From NCBI GenBank assembly GCA_039105265.1, contig JAPFFF010000022.1, positions 1,426,001 through 1,490,000 of the forward strand: 64,000 nt of DNA, in the 5' to 3' direction. Below the pieces are notes generated by a model. It did no database searches and was not told the DNA's origin. It was given only the letters and a program-made list of their open reading frames with translations. Within the stretch, counting starts at the first letter, position 1, and each line of letters starts with the position of its first letter. The translations under genes were made by a program, and so were the position numbers. This document shows, piece after piece, positions 8,842 through 16,600 of this stretch. This DNA is from Tritrichomonas musculus. Its lineage: Eukaryota > Parabasalia > Tritrichomonadida > Tritrichomonadidae.

Positions 8842-9069
8842 ATGAACCCATATAAAGAAATTTATCATTATGTAATAAAATATTTTTCAACAACTGATGA
8901 AGAGGAAAAAGCTTATTGGATTGAAAAAACAATCGATATATTATATGATATAGAAGATGATGAATTCATTCAAGAATGTTTATTAGATCCTAATGAAGAA
9001 ACTTTTATGGAAAATATTAGACAATATGCATATGTAAAAAATAATATCAAAAAGATTTGGTTAGATTAG
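8842..9069 (+). CDS. Small acidic protein, tandem paralogue
   Basis: A 75-residue acidic protein homologous along most of its length to the gene just before it, 12 bases away. Shared features are the Tyr-Phe-Ser-x-Thr-Asp-Glu start of the helix and the ECLLDPN/KCLEDSN segment. It ends with TAG immediately before the CTTGACGAGGAAC motif of the kinase gene. No function can be assigned. Confidence 0.72.
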   Translation: MNPYKEIYHYVIKYFSTTDEEEKAYWIEKTIDILYDIEDDEFIQECLLDPNEETFMENIRQYAYVKNNIKKIWLD

Positions 9070-9070
9070 A

Positions 9071-9083
9071 CTTGACGAGGAAC
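9071..9083 (+). promoter_or_regulatory. CTTGACGAGGAAC motif upstream of the kinase gene
   Basis: The clearest copy of the outer-element motif, 38 bases before the kinase ATG at 9122. Exact copies of the 13-mer occur at 38185-38197 and, inverted, at 41673-41685 and 42495-42507. Confidence 0.6.
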
Positions 9084-9121
9084 AAAAATATTCCTCAAAG
9101 GAGATTATCAATTCACTTAAA

Positions 9122-9910
9122 ATGTTTGATTCTTTGATTGGCGAAATCGATATTCCAAGACATATTGATGGATTTTCGATTCTGAAAAAATTTCAAGATG
9201 GAGGATTTTCTACATTATATCATGCCTCAAGAAATGCTGAATGGTTTGTTTGTAAAGCTATCCTAAAGGAAAAATATATTGGAAAAGAAATCGAAATCCA
9301 AAAATCTTTGACTCATGATAACATTGAAGAAATAATTCATCATTGTGAAGATTCCAAAAATATCTATATTTTCACAAAACTTGATGATGAGAGTTTAGAA
9401 GAATATCTCGAAAAATTTGGAAGATTTGGAACAAACTATGAGTTCTTGGCAAAAATTATTATGCAACAAATTCTTGAAGCAATAAGATATGTTCATGCAA
9501 AAGGAATTTCTTTTTGTGATGTTAAGCCAGGAAATTTTTTGATGACTCGAAACCTCGAAATAAAATTGCATGATTTTGGATGTGCTGTCGAAAGTCAATC
9601 TGTTTCTGAAACTCGAGGAACTCCCTATTATTTAAGTCCTGAAGCTATTGACGCTTCCCAAAGTTATGATGGATTTGCTAGTGATATTTGGAGTTGTGGA
9701 GTTGTTTTATATCGTATGTTGACTGGAGAATTACCATATAAAAAAGCAAGAACTATGACTCAATTACGAGATTTGATTCATTCTGTCAAGTTTGAATTAG
9801 ATGATGAATTCTCTGCTTCCGCATCTGATTTATTATCAAAAATGACACAAAAAGATCCTACAAAAAGACCGACAGCAGAAGATGCTTTACATCATAATTG
9901 GTTTGAATAA
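9122..9910 (+). CDS. Serine/threonine protein kinase
   Basis: A 262-residue protein consisting of little more than a full kinase domain. The glycine loop is QDGGFSTLY (residues 25-33). The ATP-binding lysine is K45 and the probable helix-C glutamate is E56. The catalytic loop is FCDVKPGN (131-138), the metal-binding DFG is at 151-153, and GTPYYLSPEA is the activation-loop end. DIWSCGVVLYRMLTGELPY matches subdomain IX-X. The usual HRD arginine is replaced by Cys (FCD), so phosphorylation of the activation loop may not be needed. D133, K135, N138 and D151 are present, so activity is likely. The overall motifs suit a CAMK/SNF1-like Ser/Thr kinase, probably captured from a eukaryotic host. Targets are unknown. 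Confidence 0.95.
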   Translation: MFDSLIGEIDIPRHIDGFSILKKFQDGGFSTLYHASRNAEWFVCKAILKEKYIGKEIEIQKSLTHDNIEEIIHHCEDSKNIYIFTKLDDESLEEYLEKFGRFGTNYEFLAKIIMQQILEAIRYVHAKGISFCDVKPGNFLMTRNLEIKLHDFGCAVESQSVSETRGTPYYLSPEAIDASQSYDGFASDIWSCGVVLYRMLTGELPYKKARTMTQLRDLIHSVKFELDDEFSASASDLLSKMTQKDPTKRPTAEDALHHNWFE

Positions 9911-9943
9911 AAAAATTTTTTTATCTTGAACAAAAAAAAATAT

Positions 9944-10180
9944 ATGGCTTTTGGTGAATTTATGAAAAAATTAACAAATCCGAATGAACATATCGGAGCA
10001 AATGCAGAAAGAGCAAAACAAATTCTGGCAAGGGCAAATGAACAAATTGATACGAACAGCATTCCTAAAATAAATAATATTCCAACTCCAAATAAGCTTC
10101 CAGAAGATTTACGAAAAATGAGAGACGTCCTAATATCAAAAAACCGACCACCTCTTCAAACAAATAAATGGTTTAAATAA
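9944..10180 (+). CDS. Small basic protein with MAFG start
   Basis: A 78-residue protein starting at the ATG at 9944 with MAFGEFMKKL. This opening matches the MAFGSFFKKI/L opening of the proteins at 37905-38162 and 63635-63925, and more loosely FKKMK of 24363-24626. The rest is polar with prolines (PKINNIPTPNKLPEDL). The shared amphipathic start suggests a virion or membrane-active peptide family; that is inference. Confidence 0.66.
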   Translation: MAFGEFMKKLTNPNEHIGANAERAKQILARANEQIDTNSIPKINNIPTPNKLPEDLRKMRDVLISKNRPPLQTNKWFK

Positions 10181-10185
10181 TAAAG

Positions 10186-10402
10186 GCAAGAAAATTATGC
10201 CTTCTCAAAAAGTTCGTTTCTAGCTTCCGGTAAGGTGGCAAAAAAGTAAGAATTTCTGCCTTCTCAAAAAGTGGGTGTGCCTTCTCAAAAAGTTCGTTTC
10301 TAGCCTCCGGTAGCATTGGCAAAAAAGTAAGAATTTCTGCCTCTCAAAAAGTGGGTGTGCCCTGTTAGGACATTCCCTCACTTCATCACTTCATTTATCA
10401 AA
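10186..10402 (+). promoter_or_regulatory. GC-richer repeated upstream cassette (copy 1)
   Basis: The 222 bases between genes carry two direct copies of a unit with TTCGTTTCTAGC(T/C)TCCGGTA, GGCAAAAAAGTAAGAATTTC and a CTCAAAAAGTGGGTGTGCC end. These are followed by CCTGTTAGGACATTCCCTCA and TCACTTCATCACTTCATTT right before the ATG at 10403. Nearly the same cassette precedes 11687. An inverted, more diverged one precedes 42897 on the minus strand. It is best read as a promoter or upstream regulatory region shared by three genes. Confidence 0.6.
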
Positions 10403-10690
10403 ATGTTTGCTTGTGAAATGCTCATTCAAGAAGAACTTAGAAAAGGCTGTTCTAACATGCTTGCTTTGAAGAAAGTCAAAGTTTATTATAAGCGCGAGAT
10501 AGAAAGTCTCAAGCAACTCATCAAAAAGAACGAGTATAAGTTTTTAGATCCAGACGATGAAACTGATATATACGAACTCCAAGATCGAGAAGAAGAATAT
10601 CAAAAGAAATGGGAATTTCTAGATATTCAACTTAGAAAAGTCGAAAGGAAATTAAAATTGGAAAGAGAACTTTCAAAATTATCCTATTAA
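10403..10690 (+). CDS. Coiled-coil protein under the repeated cassette promoter
   Basis: A 95-residue highly charged helical protein (Glu/Lys/Arg about half of residues), starting at the ATG at 10403 just after the TCACTTCATCACTTCATTTA leader. Heptad-like repeats run from about residue 30 to the end. No known family. It is one of six or more short coiled-coil proteins of the outer element. Confidence 0.68.
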   Translation: MFACEMLIQEELRKGCSNMLALKKVKVYYKREIESLKQLIKKNEYKFLDPDDETDIYELQDREEEYQKKWEFLDIQLRKVERKLKLERELSKLSY

Positions 10691-10784
10691 ATTTTTAAGT
10701 CTTGAATAAACTTGACAAAGCACAAAATTTTATTTTTTTTTTATTTTTTTTTTTTCATTTCATTTTTTAAAAATTATCATTCAG

Positions 10785-11099
10785 ATGATGGGAAGCAAAC
10801 TTCTTTTCCTACTCCAAAATGATCAAAAATTGGAAAAGCAATTGTCTGAAATAGAAGACTTAGAGAAAGATAAGAAAAAAATAATTAAGTTATTAGAAAC
10901 TTCAAAAGTTCAATATCAGCAAATGCATTCTTTTCTAGCTGACCTTGTTAAATGTAAAGAAGCAGACTTGGCCAAAGCAAAAAAGGATGAGAAGAAAAAA
11001 CTCCTCCTTGAAATCGAAGAAGACCGAACTTTTCTTCGAGAATTACAAAATGATATTCTCAAGGCAGAGAATCAAATAAAAGCTTATAAAGAGGAATAA
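10785..11099 (+). CDS. Coiled-coil protein
   Basis: A 104-residue protein, nearly all predicted coiled coil, rich in Leu, Lys and Glu. A CTTGACAAAGCAC motif lies at 10711-10723, with TTTCATTTCATTTTTTAAAAATT just upstream of the ATG at 10785. A second ATG follows directly. Function unknown. Confidence 0.68.
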   Translation: MMGSKLLFLLQNDQKLEKQLSEIEDLEKDKKKIIKLLETSKVQYQQMHSFLADLVKCKEADLAKAKKDEKKKLLLEIEEDRTFLRELQNDILKAENQIKAYKEE

Positions 11100-11183
11100 A
11101 TAAAAAACTTTTTTTTAATCTTGACGTAGAACTTTTTTTATGAGATATTTTTTCATCTTTTTTTTATTTCATTATTTTTTTTT

Positions 11184-11378
11184 ATGTCGAATCAAGAACT
11201 CAACAAAAAATTGGAAAAATTATCTATTGAAATTTCCTTTTTGAAAGAGTCTCTGACATGGATTCATAAACTTCGAACTTTTACTGACAAACAAGAAGAT
11301 AACTCTCTCTTGGAAGAATGTATCGAAATATCAAAAATGCTTTTTCAAGAAATTCAAAAAATCAAAAAGTCTGATTAG
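11184..11378 (+). CDS. Short coiled-coil protein
   Basis: A 64-residue protein with heptad-like LNKKLEKLSIEISFLKESL at the N-terminus and an acidic middle. The motif CTTGACGTAGAAC (11120-11132) and a TTCATTATTTTTTTTT leader precede the ATG. The stop is TAGA. No function recognised. Confidence 0.62.
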   Translation: MSNQELNKKLEKLSIEISFLKESLTWIHKLRTFTDKQEDNSLLEECIEISKMLFQEIQKIKKSD

Positions 11379-11429
11379 ATAAATAAACGATAACTTTTTT
11401 TTTAAATCTCTTTTTTTTGTTTGTATTTT

Positions 11430-11686
11430 CGGGAGAAAAAGTAAGAATTTCTGGACCTCAGAAAAAGTTCATCTACCTTCTCAAAAAGTTCGTTTCTAGC
11501 TTCCGGTAAGGTGGCAAAAAAGTAAGAATTTCTGCCTTCTCAAAAAGTGGGCGTGCCTTCTCAAAAAGTTCGTTTCTAGCTTCCGGTAAGGTGGCAAAAA
11601 AGTAAGAATTTCTGCCTTCTCAAAAAGTGGGTGTGCCCTGTTAGGACATTCCCTCACTTCATCACTTCATTTTTATTTTTGCTAGA
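11430..11686 (+). promoter_or_regulatory. GC-richer repeated upstream cassette (copy 2)
   Basis: This 308-base intergenic region holds three units of the AAAAAGTAAGAATTTCTG repeat, with CTTCTCAAAAAGTTCGTTTC and CTAGCTTCCGGTAAGGTGG. It ends in CCTGTTAGGACATTCCCTCA plus TCACTTCATCACTTCATTT before the ATG at 11687. The last 150 bases are almost the same as 10250-10402, so the cassette was duplicated together with its promoter function. Confidence 0.6.
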
Positions 11687-12040
11687 ATGCAATTCCCATT
11701 CCCAGAAATGACTGAGCTTGGCTTCCCAAAATGCTTAGAGGTTCCTCCTCCTGATCTTTCACCATATGATTGGTTAAGTAAAGTCCCAAACTTTGTTCCT
11801 CCGCCGAGATACGAAGAGAGATGGGGACCAAATACTGAAGGCAAAAAATACTATTCCGATCTAGAAAAGGAGAAAAAGGCAAACAAAGAAGAATTTACGG
11901 AAAAAGATATTTTGGCCTTTTCATTACTGTTCAGAAGTAATCCAGACATCATCTCTATGACTCATCAAGAACTTCAAGAAACTACAAGAAAAGATCTTGA
12001 AGAAATCAGAAGGAGAAAAGCAAACGAAATCAAAAAATAA
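11687..12040 (+). CDS. Hypothetical proline-rich N-terminal protein
   Basis: A 117-residue protein starting at the ATG at 11687. The first 45 residues contain Pro-rich motifs (VPPPDLSPYDWL, NFVPPPRYEERWGP) that could bind partners. The rest is a charged helix with many Glu and Arg/Lys. No family recognised. It is driven by the repeated cassette at 11430-11686. Confidence 0.68.
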   Translation: MQFPFPEMTELGFPKCLEVPPPDLSPYDWLSKVPNFVPPPRYEERWGPNTEGKKYYSDLEKEKKANKEEFTEKDILAFSLLFRSNPDIISMTHQELQETTRKDLEEIRRRKANEIKK

Positions 12041-12093
12041 AGTAATCTTAATAAACAATTAATTTTTTTTTAAATCTTTTTTCTTTTTTTATT

Positions 12094-12106
12094 CTTGACG
12101 GAGAAC
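12094..12106 (+). promoter_or_regulatory. CTTGACGGAGAAC motif upstream of the interrupted gene
   Basis: Copy of the outer-element upstream motif about 60 bases before the ATG at 12166, followed by TTATTTCATTTTTTTAATTTG. It shows that the interrupted gene belongs to the outer set. Confidence 0.5.
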
Positions 12107-12165
12107 AAAAATATTTGAGAGAATGTTTTTTTATTTATTATTTCATTTTTTTAATTTGTTCAAGA

Positions 12166-12533
12166 ATGTCATCTAATCAAGAGACAAACCTATCTGAGAA
12201 TTGGGTTCAGGAATCCAACGATCATTTATTTCATTTTTTTTATTTGGCTTGGAAGGTTGTGTTTATGAACAGAGAACTCTCATCTCCAAATTGGTTTTCC
12301 AAGACCGAGAGAATCATCTCTGCGATTTCGACACAATTATCTTTGAATCAAAAACTCCTGACAGAACTGGATTATTTGTCTCAAGTTTCTGAAAAACCAG
12401 AACTGTTGGATAATTCCAAAAATCAAACGAAAAACTGGATTGAGCGTCTCCAAAAAGAAATTAACGAGCGGAAGGAATTCTTGTCTCAAATATCATCAAT
12501 GATCGAGTTTGAAGAGGAAATTGAAAATGCGTC
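12166..12533 (+). pseudogene. Interrupted coiled-coil gene, 5' part
   Basis: The first 368 bases of a small gene starting at the ATG at 12166 (MSSNQETNLS), largely helical and acidic at the end. The inner Polinton has inserted after TGCGTC, inside a codon for Ser. The reading frame runs only four codons into the terminal repeat before a stop. The remaining 67 bases lie at 35817-35883 and keep the frame, giving about 144 residues for the uninterrupted gene. This is direct evidence that the inner element came later. Confidence 0.9.
12528..12533. repeat. Target site duplication, left copy (TGCGTC)
   Basis: The six bases TGCGTC directly before the left terminal repeat are repeated directly after the right one. 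Six bp is the known Polinton integrase footprint. Confidence 0.95.
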
Positions 12534-12762
12534 AGTAGTAATATAATGTTCGCCCTGGTACCCCGAATAACTACTGATAAGAATTTCCTTGTCTCCCAAT
12601 ACCAGGAACCAAGCTCCCAGAAAAATTGACAATTCAACACCAAACTTTTCATAAACACGTTAGAGACCTACCTCAGGAACCAAGCTCCCAGAACAAGTTT
12701 GAAATTCGTTGGAAACTTACTTGGTAAACCAAGCTCCCAGAACAAGTTTGAAATTGTTAGGG
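12534..12762 (+). repeat. Left terminal inverted repeat of the inner element
   Basis: This 229-bp repeat matches the reverse complement of 35582-35810 with no difference that I can see. It begins AGTAGTAATATAATGTTCGC. Inside are three imperfect copies of a module containing ACCAAGCTCCCAGAA, two of them followed by CAAGTTTGAAATT. Such subrepeats could bind the terminal protein or the integrase. The match ends at GTTAGGG, after which the two ends differ. Confidence 0.97.
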
Positions 12763-12824
12763 TACCTTATTTTCCAGTAGTTTGTATTTTTAAATATTTT
12801 TTTTATTTTTTTTATTTTTCTAAA

Positions 12825-13547
12825 ATGCAACAAATAAATGGAACCATTGCTGAATATTTGGATGCTTACAATAAAGATTTGAAAAAACCAAAAGACAAAC
12901 AAACAATGAAATTTTATTCAATAACTGCTTCTAATGAACAATTTGATGAATTCTTTAAAAAATATGATTGTACAATATTAAGATATCCAAAAGAATCTCT
13001 AATTTGTGAATCAATTACATTCTATCGAAATAATAATCCAACAAGAATTATGTACTGTTATATTAGAGAATTTTATCACAATCCTGATAAATTATATAGA
13101 AAAGATTACAATTATGCTAAAAAACAAGGAATTACATTAATTAAATCAAATGAAGAACGTTCAGAAGAATCTCGTAAACAAAAAGAGGATAAATTACGAG
13201 AATCAATGTTAAAAGAAAATTGTATATTAACTTCTCCATATGAATTATCTGATAAATTGGTTCATTATACATTTGAAGGATTAGATTATGCAATCACACC
13301 AATAAAATGGAATAAAGGAATTCGTTCACATAAAATGAAATGCATTCGTTATACGCATGAACATATTGCACAATTATTTGCAAAAGAAGGTTGTGAATTG
13401 ATTTCAAAATATGAGAATCAAAAATCTCGTTTGGAATATAAATATAAAGGAAAAACGTTTCATGTTGTTTGGAATGATTGGAAATGTTATAATTCACGTC
13501 CGCACCTAGGTGTTAAAAAAACTTATTTCTCAGAAGAATCAAAATAA
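12825..13547 (+). CDS. Repeat-domain protein of unknown function (inner element)
   Basis: A 240-residue Lys/Tyr-rich protein starting at the ATG at 12825 (MQQINGTIAE), the first gene inside the left terminal repeat. It appears to contain about three copies of a domain of some 50 residues with a pattern of Cys, basic residues, Tyr and an aromatic-hydrophobic end: around DCTILRY, ENCILTSPYE and EGCELISKYE. Similar 'EGC-Li-Y' modules occur in my memory in nuclease-associated viral proteins, but I cannot confirm a family. The stop is TAAA. Confidence 0.78.
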   Translation: MQQINGTIAEYLDAYNKDLKKPKDKQTMKFYSITASNEQFDEFFKKYDCTILRYPKESLICESITFYRNNNPTRIMYCYIREFYHNPDKLYRKDYNYAKKQGITLIKSNEERSEESRKQKEDKLRESMLKENCILTSPYELSDKLVHYTFEGLDYAITPIKWNKGIRSHKMKCIRYTHEHIAQLFAKEGCELISKYENQKSRLEYKYKGKTFHVVWNDWKCYNSRPHLGVKKTYFSEESK

Positions 13548-13633
13548 ACAAACGATTAAAATATTTTTTTGAAACAGATTCTTAAATTTTAAATTTTTGA
13601 ACTAATTTTTTTCCACATTTTTATTTTTGATAA

Positions 13634-16600
13634 ATGGCTTTCAACCAAAATTCATTTATTGATTATACTAATGACGATATTATTGAATCTATTAATAATA
13701 TTAATCAAGGACTTAATGAAAATCTTGAAATTGCAGATACTCGTCGATATCGAGGAGGTGCTAAATTACGAAATATCAGAACATTATATACATATCTTAA
13801 TCAACATAATGCCCAACAAATAATTGGGCTTGATTTTAATAATAGTGATGATTTTCTGATAAAACTTGATAATTTCATAACTCATGAACAAAATCGTCGT
13901 CAATATGAACAAAATTATCTAGATTATATTAATAATGAATCGATTAATGATGATGAATTGAATGAAACATATAATCAATATTATAATAAACAGCATGAAT
14001 TAAATAAATCTTATGAACACAATTATGAAAATATATCAAAACGTGAATCATTTTATGAAGATGAACAACCAAATGAATCTGATTATCAATATTTCAATGA
14101 ACAACAACAACAAATCAATCAAGAATTTCATGATAAACAAGTTCGTGATGATAATAATTTCTTCAACAAATTTGATAAAAACGAATACAAACAAATCAAT
14201 TCTTTAGATGAACTTGTAAGAATTAATTCTCAGAACAAATTTGATAATCAATTGAAAAAAGAAAAACTTGAAAATGCAATTAAACGTGCTTATGAAGCAG
14301 TTGATAATGCAATTAAATTAATTAAACAATATAATAAAGAAGAGAATCTCAAGAAAATTGAACAAAAAGAAATTCACGATAAATCCCATTTACTTGAATA
14401 TTATATTCCTGAAAACGAAGAATTATATGAATATCTTGATAAATTCAATAACAAATTTAAATCAAAACACAATGATTATCTTATGATTAATGAACCACAT
14501 GATTTTGATAAAGCAGTTGAGGTTTGGGATTATTATACCAAATATGATAAAGATTATGTTGATAAAGAGGAATACAATGGCTCCCCAATTGTTATTTATT
14601 ATTTCAATCAAATCTCATCATTAAATCAAATCTTCGAATCATTGCAACAAGTATTTGATAGAGAACTCAAACCATTCAAAATTCATTTCCAATTATCTGG
14701 TGTATTTGAAACTCCTGTTCATGATTTGGAGAATGAAGAAAAGAACATTTTCGAATATGAAGCACGAAATATTAATTGGAAAAATTATCAATCTACAATT
14801 CCTATAATAATATCATCATTACAGGACCTTGATTATGTTAAAATGTATATTGAATCGAATCTCAATTCATATGAAACATCAACTTCATCAACTAAATTAA
14901 CAATCGTTGGTTCAATTTCATTTACTGTCTCACGAATGCGAAAGGTTACTGGACATATTAAAGATTTACCAATTGAATTTTTAAGAAGTGAATGCATTAT
15001 TGCTGACAATGAAGATGATAAATTATGTTTCTATCGATTTCTTGCAATCTGTTTGAGTGATATCATAATTGTAAATAATGTTGAAATACATAAACTTGCA
15101 TATACTCAAAAATATCAAATAAAGGAACGAACTAAGGTTGCTAAAAAAATCCTTCTCAAAGAACATAACATTGAATATAACACCAAAATTCCAAAACAAG
15201 GATTAAAGATTCTCAAAGAATTCAAAGGAGTAACGATGGAACAAATGGAAGAATTAGCTAAGAAACATCATCTCAATATTAATATTTACGAATTTACTAA
15301 AACTGATAATTCTTCATATTACGACTTATCTGAACAATGGTTTTTCGATAAATCTTATCCAACTCATTCTGCATTACTTTTCTCGAAAGACCAAATTATT
15401 CATATTATGTATATTAAGAATCCTGAAAAACTAACTCAAATACATATTTGTCCAAAATGTCATTCATACACTCATCGAGGAGCTGAAAATATGTTTAGAT
15501 TTGAATCTCATGTCAAACATTGTGATGGTGTTTTCAAGAAGAACTTTATTCCAAACAAGGAACCACTTCCATTCTGTCCACATATCTTAAACAATCCAGT
15601 TTATGAATATTGTTTGGCATATGATTTAGAATGGAAACCTAACATTTATTATATGACATACGATTTTGAAACGATGGAACAATCAGTTAACAAATCGATT
15701 TCTGATTCAACTATAATCAATTCACGTTTAATACCTCTTTCAGTTGCTTCATGTGTTAAATTATCTTCAGGATTAATTACAAAACACTTTTCACTAAGAG
15801 AGTCTGAAGAGTTTATTCCAGAATGGATTTCATGGTTGTTCGAACAATCGATGGAAGTACTGAATGATAAAATCGTTTATGACAAATCGTTTCTACCTGC
15901 TGATAAAATTTATGATATTGATACAAATATTTATACCATAACTGTTTTTGGATTTAACTCTTCAAGATTTGATTCTAATTTGTTCAAGAAATATCTTAAT
16001 CACTCTCATTGGCATGTTGAATCAAATTCATTAATCGGAACAATATCTTCATTAAAACAATTCATACTTGTTTCAGACCACCTTCCAACAAAATTACGAT
16101 TCATTGATGCTCAATCATTTGTTGCTGGAGGTACATTAAAACAATTTGGTATTGATTTTGGTGGTGAAACTAATTCTGTGAAAGGGGTTTTCCCATATGA
16201 GGCTGTCAATTCATCAAACTACAATGAAGTATTATCTAAATCTGAACCATTTTCATACAACGACTTTGACAGCTATCTCAACCAGAAAAATCCACTCTCA
16301 GAATCTGATTATCAAATCTATCTCGAAGATGCTAAAAACTATAAAACACGATGGGATTACTTGCTTGCTTATAATGACAATGATGTTGAAATGATGATTA
16401 AACCAATTGACAATTTAATTCAACTCAATGCTCAATACAAAGTTGATTTGATATCCAATCTATCATTATCTAAGAATGCATCTTGTATAAAATATGCTCT
16501 GGCATATAAGGATTTCAATCCTCATGAAAATTACAATCCTATACATAAATACAACGAATTCATTCCAAATCCTAAATGGTGGCAATTCAAATGTGAAAAT

